Origin: Halobacteriovorax sp. DA5
GTDB taxonomy: Bacteria; Bdellovibrionota; Bacteriovoracia; Bacteriovoracales; Bacteriovoracaceae
Length of the DNA stretch: 64,000 nucleotides
Direction: 5' to 3'
Assembly: GCF_002903145.1 (NCBI RefSeq)
Contig: NZ_PPDJ01000002.1
Location: forward strand, 310,001-374,000
In this document: positions 26,520-35,290 of the stretch, piece after piece
Position numbering within the stretch: position 1 is the stretch's first letter
Layout: every line of letters starts with the position of its first letter
Notes under the pieces: model-generated
The model's input: the letters and a program-made list of their open reading frames with translations, nothing else
Database searches by the model: none
Told to the model about the DNA's origin: nothing
Program-made: the position numbers and the translations under genes

Positions 26520-27083
26520 ATGAAACTTTCCCTGGTCATTTTAGCAGCTATTTTTAGCTGTTACTCATACGGCTTAAATTTTCAAAATACACAGCAAAAT
26601 ACCTATGAAGCTGCGACTTTAATTGGTGGTGTTGGCATCAAATGCGACAACGGCTCAAATCAGGCCGTAAAGGCGTTTGGATGTAAAACGCGACATCTAT
26701 ATCCCGTAAGATTTGAAGACTTCATTGTGGGGCAAAATTTAGAGGCCGATAAAATCGTCGTGTCATACACGGACGAAAAAGGCCGAAATAAATCGAAAAC
26801 TCTCCGTTACGATATGACTAGTCAGCGCACGAAAACTTCAGTCAATCTATGGGCCAAAAACCTTCGAAAAAAACCTGTGCTACACACGGGCAAAAATATC
26901 ATAAAAATGAGCGCATATTTCAAAGGCCGTTTAGTTGAAGAAAAAACACACGAAATCTTTGTTGAAGATCTAGGTCAAATTTCATGTGGATCACAGATGT
27001 TTATCTCACGTGATATGTCAGATTGTTTCTCAGCGGCCAGAGCATGTGAGAAGCTATATCAACTGACAAATTACTGTCGTTAG
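26520..27083 (+). CDS. Small exported protein of unknown function
   Basis: From the ATG at 26520 (AAGGA 9 nt upstream) the product has 187 residues and a signal peptide (cleaved near CYSYG-LNF). The mature part contains five cysteines, a beta-rich middle and a C-terminal SCGSQMFISRDMSDCFSAARACEKLYQLTNYCR region with four of them. No family recognised. Translation may be controlled by the leader hairpin whose right arm abuts the start codon. A strong intrinsic terminator follows at 27140. Confidence 0.7.
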   Translation: MKLSLVILAAIFSCYSYGLNFQNTQQNTYEAATLIGGVGIKCDNGSNQAVKAFGCKTRHLYPVRFEDFIVGQNLEADKIVVSYTDEKGRNKSKTLRYDMTSQRTKTSVNLWAKNLRKKPVLHTGKNIIKMSAYFKGRLVEEKTHEIFVEDLGQISCGSQMFISRDMSDCFSAARACEKLYQLTNYCR

Positions 27084-27139
27084 AAATAATACGAAAAAAG
27101 TGACGTTCTAAAATGGATTCTAAGAGATTCAAATAAATT

Positions 27140-27164
27140 ACGCGACCAAGTTGTCGCGTTTTTT
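27140..27164 (+). terminator. Intrinsic terminator
   Basis: ACGCGAC, a 6-nt loop, GTCGCGT, then a run of T. It is placed 57 nt after the stop of the exported protein gene. Confidence 0.85.
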
Positions 27165-27307
27165 GTGCTAAAAATTGCCTAGGTGAACACAGCAAAAATT
27201 GGGGTTATAATCATTATTATAAGTTACAATATGGCCTTACCCCATATAACTGATATTATATGATATAAAATATTTTCCCCTATAACACTTAAACCCGTCT
27301 GAAAAAG

Positions 27308-27436
27308 TCACTCTCTAAATGCTTTATATCCATAAATTATTCTATGTAATTCATTATATTTTTTATCTGCGTCTTTTTGTTTCTTAAAAGAGCCTCCATG
27401 TATTTGTAAACAAGCCTTCCACTTTTTTTGTTTTGT
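27308..27436 (-). pseudogene. 3' gene remnant abutting the CPBP protease gene
   Basis: On the minus strand an open frame without a start continues out of the 3' end of the CPBP gene in another phase and ends at 27308. It reads TKQKKWKACLQIHGGSFKK, then a KDADKKYNELHRIIYGY segment. Spacing of W, A, F, A and Y resembles the tail of AP2-type DNA-binding modules found in HNH endonucleases, but the match is by eye and short. It looks like the leftover of a larger gene removed by recombination. The rest of the 27165-27443 interval shows nothing else. Confidence 0.35.
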
Positions 27437-27443
27437 ACAAAAA

Positions 27444-28310
27444 TTACTTCCAAAAGTATCGCCAGAATTTCGCTGACTTCTTTTTTTGCAAAATTGTTAT
27501 AACTATAAATGTTAGCCCAACCAAAATGCTAAATATCATTTCAATGTACTCACCTGTTTTTGGATTAGATGGCCTTATTAGATAAATACCTGAGACCGTA
27601 TTGTTTATTCCGTGTAAAACAGCACAAACCCAAATTGAATTAGACTTTATTTTAAACCACCCCAGGGCAAAGCTCATAAAAATAATAATTAAAGGGAAAG
27701 TAATAAAAGTAGTCAGAAAAACGTTCTCTGCACCATTTACACCTCCTAGGTTTGCAGGAATATGCCAATATGCCCAAATCAATCCAACGAGAAGCGTTCC
27801 CTTTAAAAAGCCGTACTTAGTAGTTAAAGTATCTTGTAAATACCCTCTCCATCCAATCTCTTCTCCAAGAGTGGCCATAATTGTTGTTGGAATAGTTCCA
27901 ATTAGAATTGTTATAAATAGATTCAAAGCAAGGAATGAATATGACTGCTCACCTGTCCCTAGCATTAAACCAATCTTTTTAACTTCAGCTATTCTGGAAA
28001 AATCGGGACTCAAAACAAAGCTTTCGCTATTCCATGCCCCTAAATCAAGCATATAAAAACTTAGCTGTGACAGGATGTATGGCGTTAGTGCAACGATAGG
28101 CGTGAGTGCCATATATTTAAAAGAAAAAACTCTTAGATTTTTAATAACGTCTTTAGCTTCTTCACCAAGTCCCAGTAGGCCAATCGCAGGAGTCCACATC
28201 GCAATAATTAGGAATAAACTATTCTTGTAATAAAGAAATAATCCCTGACAAAGAAAACCACTAATAAAAGTAATTAACAAAAATTTAAAAAGCTTCTTAT
28301 CTTTAATCAT
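27444..28310 (-). CDS. CPBP-family intramembrane metalloprotease
   Basis: A multi-pass membrane protein (288 residues from the ATG at 28310) with the CPBP/Abi motifs in order: GEEIGWRGYL (the EExxxR motif), WAYWHIPANLGG and AVLHGINN. These supply the glutamate and histidine ligands of a membrane-embedded metal site. Bacterial members cleave prenylated peptides or process peptides, and some act in immunity to bacteriocins. The start overlaps the upstream gene's stop by 4 nt (ATGA), so it is translationally coupled to the C-x9-C repeat protein. A longer frame begins at 28334 but would overlap further. Confidence 0.85.
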   Translation of the reverse strand: MIKDKKLFKFLLITFISGFLCQGLFLYYKNSLFLIIAMWTPAIGLLGLGEEAKDVIKNLRVFSFKYMALTPIVALTPYILSQLSFYMLDLGAWNSESFVLSPDFSRIAEVKKIGLMLGTGEQSYSFLALNLFITILIGTIPTTIMATLGEEIGWRGYLQDTLTTKYGFLKGTLLVGLIWAYWHIPANLGGVNGAENVFLTTFITFPLIIIFMSFALGWFKIKSNSIWVCAVLHGINNTVSGIYLIRPSNPKTGEYIEMIFSILVGLTFIVITILQKKKSAKFWRYFWK

Positions 28311-29101
28311 AGAACCTGAGTAACCATATTGCATCGAACAAACCCTTTCTTCAGATTCTCTTTCAATCTTGTTGTACTAACTAAATCTGTTACTGAAGAA
28401 TTATCTTCAGCATATTTAACTGCACAGCGGGTAACTTTCTCACCTTGTGATTTACAAAGAGCTGCAGTATCAAAAAATTGAGTAATAAGTTTTCCAAATG
28501 ATGATTCGTTAGAGATATTTCCGACACACTTCACTGTTTCATAATCATACTCATGGCATAACATTAGATTGTAATTAAAACCGTAAGTCGAAAGAAGTGA
28601 GCTCGTCGTAACTGCACATTCAATAGTTTCACCTGAATACTTCTTACAAGTCGTTAAGTTGTCCTTAAATGAATTAGGTATCCACATTGAGTTATTATCA
28701 GATAAATCTAATGAGCAGTTTATATCTTCTTGGCGCTCGTTTGCGCAGTAGCTTACAGCTTCTTTGATATTTAAATTTGAAACTTTTTTATTCAGGTCTT
28801 TCCCGCACTCTAGTTGAACGCGTGTGTAGTTTAGACATAACTCAATACCCACTTTAATATCTCGTGGTGATAGATCTACCCCACACATTATATTTTCAAT
28901 ATCTAGTGAATATTCTCGGCAAAGATTAAGCGCCTTTACTTGGGAAAGTTTCGTGTTACTTGCTGTGTTTTTAAGGATTTCAATTGAGCAATCAAATTGT
29001 TCCTGTGTTACCTCGTTTACACTTGAACAACTGTCTTGTGCTACGATACGCATCGAAAATAGTAATGAAATTGTAACTACAGAAAATTGCATAATTTTCA
29101 T
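28307..29101 (-). CDS. Exported cysteine-pair repeat protein
   Basis: A 264-residue protein with a signal peptide (cleaved near IVA-QDS). The mature part is built of about six repeats of roughly 30 residues, each with a cysteine pair. Five pairs are exactly C-x9-C (C89/C99, C119/C129, C152/C162, C182/C192, C216/C226), and an earlier pair is C61-C73. Units read like LCxxYxxxxxxC. The regularity suggests a stack of disulfide-pinned helical hairpins, similar in principle to Sel1-like or CHCH folds, but no known family is recognised. It is cotranscribed with, and coupled to, the CPBP membrane protease. Confidence 0.75.
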   Translation of the reverse strand: MKIMQFSVVTISLLFSMRIVAQDSCSSVNEVTQEQFDCSIEILKNTASNTKLSQVKALNLCREYSLDIENIMCGVDLSPRDIKVGIELCLNYTRVQLECGKDLNKKVSNLNIKEAVSYCANERQEDINCSLDLSDNNSMWIPNSFKDNLTTCKKYSGETIECAVTTSSLLSTYGFNYNLMLCHEYDYETVKCVGNISNESSFGKLITQFFDTAALCKSQGEKVTRCAVKYAEDNSSVTDLVSTTRLKENLKKGFVRCNMVTQVL

Positions 29102-29258
29102 GAAACACTCTCCTAATGATAAACATTTAGAAGGTGATACTATTTTTATTGAACTAGATAAATACGACCTATAATAATTACTGAATTCAATCTTGCTATA
29201 TAGATATATTATATAATAAACATAATTATCATTCTTAATATGTATAATAGGAAATCTT

Positions 29259-30143
29259 ATGGAATTAGGTCACTTAAAACATTTCTACTATGTCGCCAAG
29301 TACGGAGGCTTCACAAAGGCATCTAAGAAGCTCTACGTCCAGCAACCATCGATTAGTAAAACAGTGGCCCTATTAGAAGATCAGCTTGGTGTGAAACTCT
29401 TAAATCGTGAAAAGAGGAAGACGACTCTCACTGATATTGGCCAAGAGATCTATGCCAAATGTGACCTTATTTTTAAAACAGTTGAAGATATCGAAAATAT
29501 CGTAAGTGACGGAAAATTTGAATGCTCAGGCCCTTTAAAGTTTTGTGCTAGTGAGCCGATTTCTGCATACTTTGTTCCTCGAATCTTAAAAGAATTCCTT
29601 AGTGAATATCCGCAAGTACAACCAGCGTGTTTTACAAGTTTCTCATCTGACTTATTTAATAGGATCGAAGATGGAGAGTTTGAATTTGGTCTCTTTTTTC
29701 ATACGCCAGAGATGGCCAAATACGCCCACAAACTTGATCTAGAAGAAGTTGCATCAATCCCCTATGATTTAGTTATTAAGGCCTCTGAGCATAAGAATTT
29801 GGACGTTATACGATCATTCATTGGCTCACGCGAGGTTGATGATGTGACAACGAAAAAATATCCGACAATTTCTAAGATGAATAAGGATTATAAGAACGTT
29901 AAGATTACAATCTCATCAAATAGCTTAACGTCACACAAGGAAATGGTCTTACAAGGCCTCGGGGTTTCAATCCTGCCGTCAATTATGGTCGAAAAAGAAA
30001 CCAAGGCAAAAGAGCTTAAAAGATTATATCCAAAGGGGACGTTTCACTTCCCTCTTAAGCTTGTCACAAAGAAGAATCACTTTCTTTCACGAAATGCACA
30101 GGCGTGGATTAAGTGCTTAAAAGAGCAATTATCAATCATTTAA
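29259..30143 (+). CDS. LysR-family transcriptional regulator
   Basis: A 294-residue regulator with the winged helix-turn-helix at residues 1-60 (FTKASKKLYVQQPSISKTVALLE, then LGVKLLNREKRKTTLT). A periplasmic-binding-like effector domain follows (about 90-290). The target is not evident. It is divergent from the C-x9-C repeat/CPBP operon across a 157-bp AT-rich interval with a near-palindromic TATA region, so regulation of that operon is a reasonable guess. AGGAAAT precedes the ATG. It overlaps the convergent next gene by 12 bp. Confidence 0.92.
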   Translation: MELGHLKHFYYVAKYGGFTKASKKLYVQQPSISKTVALLEDQLGVKLLNREKRKTTLTDIGQEIYAKCDLIFKTVEDIENIVSDGKFECSGPLKFCASEPISAYFVPRILKEFLSEYPQVQPACFTSFSSDLFNRIEDGEFEFGLFFHTPEMAKYAHKLDLEEVASIPYDLVIKASEHKNLDVIRSFIGSREVDDVTTKKYPTISKMNKDYKNVKITISSNSLTSHKEMVLQGLGVSILPSIMVEKETKAKELKRLYPKGTFHFPLKLVTKKNHFLSRNAQAWIKCLKEQLSII

Positions 30144-30593
30144 ACAGCTTGAAATAACTTGGTAGCCAGCAAGAATGATATCAAGTCTCCAGGCCGATGC
30201 TCTGACAATTTTTATAACCTGCTTCTTATCTTCTTTGCTAAGCTCACAGTAGCCTGCACTCAGATAACAAGGAACGTGGTGAGAGATGGCAGTTTTCTTA
30301 AACTCTCGACAACTAGACTCAGAAGAAATGTCATTCATGCCAGAGATTAGGCAGGCCTTAACATCCTGAATCCATTTCCGACCGTCTTCAGAAAACTTCT
30401 CAACCCTAGAATCGAATTTGTTGCAATATTTTTGCCCGAAGGCCAAGGGATAACCACGTTTTCCACATACTCGCTCTTTTTCTATACAGCTGTAATATGC
30501 ACAGTCGTCACTTAGATCAGCACAATCATTTGCAGCAAACGAATGCGTGGCCAAAAGAATGGAGAAAAAGGTGAAAATGATAGATTTCATCAT
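30132..30593 (-). CDS. Small exported cysteine-rich protein
   Basis: A 153-residue protein with a signal peptide (cleaved near SFA-AND) and eleven cysteines in the mature part (for example CADLSDDCAYYSC, KYCNKFD, SSCREFKK, VPCYLSAGYC). The pattern implies a disulfide-stabilised extracytoplasmic fold. No family is recognised with confidence. Two adjacent ATG codons make the exact start uncertain by one residue. It runs tail to tail into the LysR gene with a 12-bp overlap. Confidence 0.75.
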   Translation of the reverse strand: MMKSIIFTFFSILLATHSFAANDCADLSDDCAYYSCIEKERVCGKRGYPLAFGQKYCNKFDSRVEKFSEDGRKWIQDVKACLISGMNDISSESSCREFKKTAISHHVPCYLSAGYCELSKEDKKQVIKIVRASAWRLDIILAGYQVISSCLND

Positions 30594-30662
30594 CAGTAAG
30601 TAGCAAATTAATCATCGCTTAGTAAACTTAATGAAAAGTTTATATTCTCTTTACAATATGGC

Positions 30663-31097
30663 CTATGCAAAAAAGATAGCTAACGCAAAGATTGCTAGCA
30701 AACTAATGACGATTGTTTCAAAGAAGTAGTTCTTCTTTGTCTCCGGTGCCTTAAACTCACCTGTTAAACGAAAGTGTGAGTCGTTGATATTGTTTATCAC
30801 GTATTGAATTTCCCCTAGAGGTGTAAGTCCTGTGAAGTCATAAAGAACTTCTCGGTTTTCACAAATGGCCGTGTATGGAACTCCACGAACACCAAAGTGA
30901 TCCGCAATCTCAGGACTCTCCATGGTATTTACTTCATAAACATTCACTTCTGGGTTATTTTCATTTAGGGCCTCAAAGACAGGTGCCATTGCTTTACATG
31001 GGCCACAAGTATCAGAGTAAAACTTGATAACAAAAACGCTTCTTTCACTAGATACAACAGATTCAAAGTTTTCATTATTTATTCTTTTTATATTCAT
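30663..31097 (-). CDS. Thioredoxin-fold protein with C-terminal membrane anchor
   Basis: A 144-residue thioredoxin with the canonical active site CGPC (residues 31-34, in FYSDTCGPCKAMAPVF) and a cis-proline region (RGVPYTAI). Unusually, a single hydrophobic helix (about 122-143, FETIVISLLAIFALAIFF) closes the protein, with no signal peptide. This predicts a tail-anchored protein with the thioredoxin domain in the cytoplasm. It probably reduces disulfides of membrane-proximal partners. AGGGTGGT precedes the start. It stands as a single gene. Confidence 0.85.
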   Translation of the reverse strand: MNIKRINNENFESVVSSERSVFVIKFYSDTCGPCKAMAPVFEALNENNPEVNVYEVNTMESPEIADHFGVRGVPYTAICENREVLYDFTGLTPLGEIQYVINNINDSHFRLTGEFKAPETKKNYFFETIVISLLAIFALAIFFA

Positions 31098-31254
31098 AAA
31101 AGCACCACCCTGATAAATTCAATCTTACTATAACCATTCACATTAAAATTTACAACAAACTTAATTGGATATAACAATTTGTATTCAGGTGGCGTCTACC
31201 TTCTATTTACAGTAGAATAGTATTTTTAACCTACATAAAGAAAAGGCATATATT

Positions 31255-31980
31255 ATGAGAGGGACTTTCTTCTTAAAACCATTAGAGTTGAATTTAGAGC
31301 TTGCTGGCGAGAGCTGGCCCCAGGGAGAGCAGATAAACGGAGATCTTACGATTAAGGCCCATGGTGAAGCCGATCTATCAAAAATAGGCATTCACCTGTG
31401 TGAAGTGAATATAAAGAAGTTTAAGGCCAAGGACGAAGCGGCATTTAAAGTTATTGAAACAGTTGAAGCAAGCGGTGAGCAGACAAGCTTAAGTTTTAAA
31501 CTAGCTGAAAACTGCCTTATTACTGAGAAGGCCACTTCCCTTTATGTTATCTGTGGAGATATTGATACACCATTTGAGTGTGGGCATCTTCAACTTGATA
31601 TCCTTCCAAATAAGAATATTTTGAGCTTCATTGAAATCTTTGAAAATTTTCTTAAATTCAAATTTAAGCCACTTAAAAATAAGGCCGGAATGATTCAAGC
31701 AAAAATCACTCCACCAGATATAAAAGACTGGACAAGTATTCAGACCATAAATCTTGGAATGTCTTGTATTGATAATATTCTTTCACTCGATTTCGCTTTT
31801 AAAGTGAAGAAGATGTCATACGAAGGTGGTGCAGTAGAGACGAAAGAAGTTAAGATTAACAATAAAGTTGAATTTAAACCTAAGGATTACATCCTTTTTG
31901 AAAGTACACTAAATCAAGATTTCATTACTGGAGAGTTAAACAAAGTTCTTGATGAGGTAAGGTTTAAGCCGGTTATTTAA
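31255..31980 (+). CDS. Predicted cytoplasmic beta-sandwich protein, possibly arrestin/Spo0M-like
   Basis: A 241-residue protein without signal peptide or membrane segment. The first 120 residues show the strand order and the turn WPQGEQINGDLTIKAHG found at the start of arrestin-fold proteins such as Spo0M. The second half could be the matching beta-sandwich. This is a weak structural resemblance rather than a motif match. A good ribosome site (AAAAGG) is present. The gene is flanked by convergent and divergent neighbours and appears to be transcribed alone. Confidence 0.65.
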   Translation: MRGTFFLKPLELNLELAGESWPQGEQINGDLTIKAHGEADLSKIGIHLCEVNIKKFKAKDEAAFKVIETVEASGEQTSLSFKLAENCLITEKATSLYVICGDIDTPFECGHLQLDILPNKNILSFIEIFENFLKFKFKPLKNKAGMIQAKITPPDIKDWTSIQTINLGMSCIDNILSLDFAFKVKKMSYEGGAVETKEVKINNKVEFKPKDYILFESTLNQDFITGELNKVLDEVRFKPVI

Positions 31981-32013
31981 TAAATGAAATATCGCCACTG
32001 ACGTGGCCCTTTT

Positions 32014-32352
32014 TTATTTCGAAGAAACCTTCATACAGTTCTTACTTTGATAATTCTTCTTAACGGCTATAATCTGACCTCTAACACTAGCAAGTTCAAA
32101 GGCTTCAACGCCATCGCCTTTTCCTATGCCTCCAAACATGAGTGCCTGGCTATAGCTATCATCAACCCTTCTTCGTTGAGCATCAACAAGAACCTTCTCA
32201 TGCTGCTTTAATCCGCCATACTCACTTACAAGCATCTTGCAATCAAAGTTTGCGTATTTTTGTGGTGAAACATAACTTGCTTTTACATGCTCTGGTTCAG
32301 TCGACATATTTGCACAGCTTGTAAGCAGAAAAAATAGAACGATCTTTTTCAT
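32014..32352 (-). CDS. Small lipoprotein
   Basis: A 112-residue protein with a lipoprotein signal (MKKIVLFFLLTSC; lipobox LLTSC, lipidated Cys13) and two later cysteines. The mature part contains a charged helix (SEYGGLKQHEKVLVDAQRRR) and a glycine-rich loop (MFGGIGKGDG). No family recognised. GGGAGAG provides the ribosome site. A short hydrophilic lipoprotein of this sort could bind a partner in the envelope. Confidence 0.75.
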   Translation of the reverse strand: MKKIVLFFLLTSCANMSTEPEHVKASYVSPQKYANFDCKMLVSEYGGLKQHEKVLVDAQRRRVDDSYSQALMFGGIGKGDGVEAFELASVRGQIIAVKKNYQSKNCMKVSSK

Positions 32353-32549
32353 AACTCTCCCTATTGAATTCTTTTGTTTTATATCGGTGTAAAGTCACCA
32401 ATTAGTGAACGATTTCAACACCTTAAGAATTATTCGAGAATTACTTGGTAAGCATACGAATTTATTATTTTGTGATTTGCACCCTTGCTTACTCTTTACA
32501 TAGTTCAACTAACTATAGAGAATTAGAACAACACAATTACACAAGATTT

Positions 32550-32858
32550 ATGAGACAATTACTATTACCTATTTTAATATCACTACTTATTCAGCAAGCT
32601 CTTTACGCATGTGAAATAAGTGTAGAAAACTTTAGCTTCGACTATGTCGAAGATATTTCACTTACTAGTGATGAATGTCGCCTTATTAATAATAGAGTCA
32701 TTCAGCTAAAGCAGGAATTCCAACTGACAAATAAAGCCCAAAAACAAAATCAAGAAAAGTATGTCAGCAACTCCGAAACCCTGAGCCTTCAGATTCAACA
32801 ACTTCGAATTAATGGCCAGGTTTACGGACAAGTCTTGATCGGTAAGTTTTTACTTTAG
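32550..32858 (+). CDS. Small exported protein
   Basis: From the ATG at 32550 the product is 102 residues with a signal peptide (LLLPILISLLIQQALYA) and two cysteines in the mature part (CEISVE and DECRL). A helical region follows that is rich in Gln and Lys (about 50-85). The frame extends upstream to a TTG at 32445, but that would bury the signal peptide behind 35 residues. No ribosome site is obvious, so the start is uncertain. Family unknown. Confidence 0.5.
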   Translation: MRQLLLPILISLLIQQALYACEISVENFSFDYVEDISLTSDECRLINNRVIQLKQEFQLTNKAQKQNQEKYVSNSETLSLQIQQLRINGQVYGQVLIGKFLL

Positions 32859-32866
32859 GGGTGCGC

Positions 32867-33418
32867 TCATGGGATAAGCCCAATCTTTCGCTCTAGACTT
32901 CTGTCATGTTGAAAAAACTTAACTTGGCTACGATAGAAGTCCACCACAGTTTTCTCCATTTCTGGATACACACTCTCCGCTAAGAAGCTTTCTAACTCTT
33001 GGGACTTGATCTGCATATCAGGCTTGTCTTGCACATACTTAAAGAGAATTGCGTCTTTGCCTTTCTTGTAGCTAAAATCAAACTTAATATTTTCTGCTGG
33101 CTGCAAACTCTTATTACCATCCATGTGAAGTCTAAGTAGGATTGAAAAAATCCAATAACCATTCTCAGCAAGCTTTACGGCCCCGTGAGGTGTATAGGAG
33201 ACGTCCTCATCAATAGGTGAAAAATATTCTCCTTCATCTTCTTCACTAAACTGAATGGTTGGAACGAGCTTAATAAGATCGTACTCACTCTCTGCAATAC
33301 CCAAATGACTTTTAAAACCTTTAAACAAAGTTGCTGCAAAATTTGAGGCATCATCATGGGTTTTAAAGAAGAGCTCTCGAGATTTCTTATATTCGCTACA
33401 TAGATCCAAGTATGACAT
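32867..33418 (-). CDS. Hypothetical cytoplasmic protein
   Basis: A 183-residue soluble acidic protein without signal peptide. The middle region (VPTIQFSEEDEGEYF and GYWIFSILLRLHM) looks like a small alpha/beta fold. No family recognised. No Shine-Dalgarno precedes the ATG. A GATAAA hexamer lies 6 nt upstream, which would fit a leaderless start, though it lacks the TG of the better examples. It ends 8 nt from the convergent small exported protein gene. Confidence 0.7.
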   Translation of the reverse strand: MSYLDLCSEYKKSRELFFKTHDDASNFAATLFKGFKSHLGIAESEYDLIKLVPTIQFSEEDEGEYFSPIDEDVSYTPHGAVKLAENGYWIFSILLRLHMDGNKSLQPAENIKFDFSYKKGKDAILFKYVQDKPDMQIKSQELESFLAESVYPEMEKTVVDFYRSQVKFFQHDRSLERKIGLIP

Positions 33419-33465
33419 GAAGGGTTTATCGGGATCGTTTAAACATCTAAGTACTTAAATATTCT

Positions 33466-33494
33466 TAAAAAAGTGTAAAGCTTACACACTTTTT
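33466..33494. repeat. Hairpin repeat in a divergent intergenic region
   Basis: AAAAAGTGT and ACACTTTTT flank a short loop, forming a bidirectional terminator-like element. It lies between divergently transcribed genes, where no terminator is needed, so an operator or a terminator of a short transcript is possible. Confidence 0.4.
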
Positions 33495-33602
33495 GAAAAC
33501 GTCACCTGATGTAAATGAGAGAAATTCAGCTATCGATTATCTTGTCCTCACAGAAAAACAATCAAACAAACAAAACATGATTAAGAAAACGAGGAGAAAA
33601 AC

Positions 33603-34265
33603 ATGAAAAAATTATTATTAGCACTAGCATTAGTATCAACACTTTCAGCATCTGTTTCAGCTAATTGTGTAGGAATTTATGAAAATACAACAATCCAGCA
33701 CAATGAGAAAGCTTCTAAGAATGTCTTAGCAGTTATGGGCAGTGAGTATAAAGATATGTTCGAATTTCTATTGGCAAGTGGAGATGCATACTCAATTATT
33801 GTATCGCCACTTGCTGCAGTATTGGTATCACCAATTGTTCTTTACAAGTCGATTCATTACAAAGGAACTTATAAGTTCTATAAGAGATTTGTATCAACAA
33901 TGAATGAAAATAGTGAAGATCATAAGAAAGATTTTAAAAAGTTTAAACGCTCAGTTGCAAAACGTTTTAAAATTTCGAATGAAGAATTCCTTGATGTATT
34001 AAAGGATCTAAATGACAGCAGGTCACTTTGTGAAGGGTATAAGAGAAATACAGTTTTAACAGAAGAAGGTATCGCTTACTTAGAGTCAAGAGGCTATAAG
34101 ACATTTCTTCAAGCAGCTCTAAACGGAAAAAGAGATCCTGTAACATTTAGAGAATTACAATCAAATCCAAGATACTTCACAGTTGTTTACGGCGGAGTAA
34201 TTGATGCATATGATTTTAAAAAGATCGTAAGAGCAGAAATTGAAGCTCGCGGTTACGAAAAATAA
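33603..34265 (+). CDS. Exported protein of unknown function
   Basis: A 220-residue protein with a textbook signal peptide (cleaved at VSA-NCV). The mature part has two cysteines, a hydrophobic stretch (about 64-85, SIIVSPLAAVLVSPIVLY) that may be a membrane helix, and a basic helical region. The C-terminal third is alpha/beta. No family recognised. The strong ribosome site GAGGAG and codon use suggest a well-expressed gene. An intrinsic terminator lies directly after it. Confidence 0.75.
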   Translation: MKKLLLALALVSTLSASVSANCVGIYENTTIQHNEKASKNVLAVMGSEYKDMFEFLLASGDAYSIIVSPLAAVLVSPIVLYKSIHYKGTYKFYKRFVSTMNENSEDHKKDFKKFKRSVAKRFKISNEEFLDVLKDLNDSRSLCEGYKRNTVLTEEGIAYLESRGYKTFLQAALNGKRDPVTFRELQSNPRYFTVVYGGVIDAYDFKKIVRAEIEARGYEK

Positions 34266-34279
34266 TTAATAAATTAAAG

Positions 34280-34300
34280 GCCTCGACTTCAGTTCGAGGC
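34280..34300. terminator. Bidirectional intrinsic terminator
   Basis: GCCTCGA, a 7-nt loop, TCGAGGC, followed by a T-rich stretch on the plus strand. It ends the 33603 gene and overlaps the stop codon of the convergent recombinase gene. Confidence 0.75.
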
Positions 34301-35290
34301 TTCTTCGTCTTCTTGTTTATCTAGATAATTCACTATATTTGCAATTTCATTAATCTTTTCTTTTCGACGCTTATTATACAAAAAAGTCATACGCGGGTCT
34401 GAGTGCCTCGCATACGTTGCCTGATCCTCAAGGCTTGCTCCGTTCTCATATAGATTACCAATGCCTGTAGCACGTGATGAGTGCGGAGATATCTTATGCT
34501 TAATCCCAGCAAGCTTTGCGTATTTTTGAAAGATCTGATCGATGGTATTTCGATTAAGAGGTTTAAGTTCCTGAGACTTACGGCCAGAGGTAAATAAAGG
34601 CTCATTTTCAAGAAATTCACGGCGAACTCTAAAGACTTCCATATAGTGTTTAATGTCACTGTAGGTTTCATCAGAGATGTAGACCTTTTGTTTCTTGCCA
34701 CCCTTACTTCGTACATGAAGGTAATTGCCAATATTATCACTAGCAAAGTCCCCTACTTTAAGCGCAATTAATTCCGACTTTCTCAGTAAAGTATAGAACA
34801 TCACACGTAGAATCGTATAGTGAAGGACACCACTTAGATTATAGCTACCATCGCGGTTCTTTTGATTAACACTCTCAAAGAGGTCCATAACTTCAGGTGC
34901 ACTAAGATCATTGGTTTTAACTTCCATGACAACTTTAGGGCGAAAGACTCCAGTTGCTGGATTCTTATAGCAAAGCTCTTTTTCAACTAAGAAGTCAAAG
35001 AAGCGCTTTATGGACGACAGATGTCTTGCCACCGTGGCATCTTTTAGTTCTTCGTTTTTTAGAAGATGGTCTCGGTAGGCCGAGATATGCCTCTGGGAAA
35101 CATCAGATAGGCTTGAAAAGGTCTCAAATCCTTTTAGAAACGTTAGAAACTTCTTAAGGTCTCGTCTATAGGCATCTCTGGTATGAGCAGAATTAGACTT
35201 GGTCAGGAAGTCCTCAAAGATATCGTTAATTTTTGCATTCGATCTAGCAGGCCTTATGGCCCTTGACCTAGAATAGCTTACTCCAACCAT
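34289..35290 (-). CDS. Tyrosine recombinase (phage-integrase/Xer-like)
   Basis: A 333-residue site-specific recombinase. The N-terminal SAM-like core-binding domain spans about 25-115 (AHTRDAYRRDLKKFLTFL). In the catalytic domain are the first arginine in TLLRKSELIAL, the lysine in KGGKKQKVY, HSSRATGI (H-x-x-R), ARHSDP and the nucleophilic tyrosine in FLYNKRRKEK. All six catalytic positions appear intact. It is more divergent than standard XerC/XerD. Its ATG overlaps the stop of the 205-residue gene (TAATG), and a dif-like palindrome lies upstream of that operon. A chromosome-dimer or element-specific recombination role is inferred. Confidence 0.92.
   Translation of the reverse strand: MVGVSYSRSRAIRPARSNAKINDIFEDFLTKSNSAHTRDAYRRDLKKFLTFLKGFETFSSLSDVSQRHISAYRDHLLKNEELKDATVARHLSSIKRFFDFLVEKELCYKNPATGVFRPKVVMEVKTNDLSAPEVMDLFESVNQKNRDGSYNLSGVLHYTILRVMFYTLLRKSELIALKVGDFASDNIGNYLHVRSKGGKKQKVYISDETYSDIKHYMEVFRVRREFLENEPLFTSGRKSQELKPLNRNTIDQIFQKYAKLAGIKHKISPHSSRATGIGNLYENGASLEDQATYARHSDPRMTFLYNKRRKEKINEIANIVNYLDKQEDEEASN

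Noticed and set aside
27165..27443. Promoter or RNA gene in the gap after the terminator
   Set aside because: Apart from the short gene remnant only AT-rich sequence is visible; no structured conserved element could be supported.
28953..29174. 73-codon plus-strand frame overlapping the start of the C-x9-C protein gene
   Set aside because: It lies antisense to the coding start of a convincing exported protein and has no ribosome site or domain.
32445..32549. TTG start giving 35 extra residues before the small exported protein
   Set aside because: It would place a proper signal peptide internally, and no ribosome site is present.
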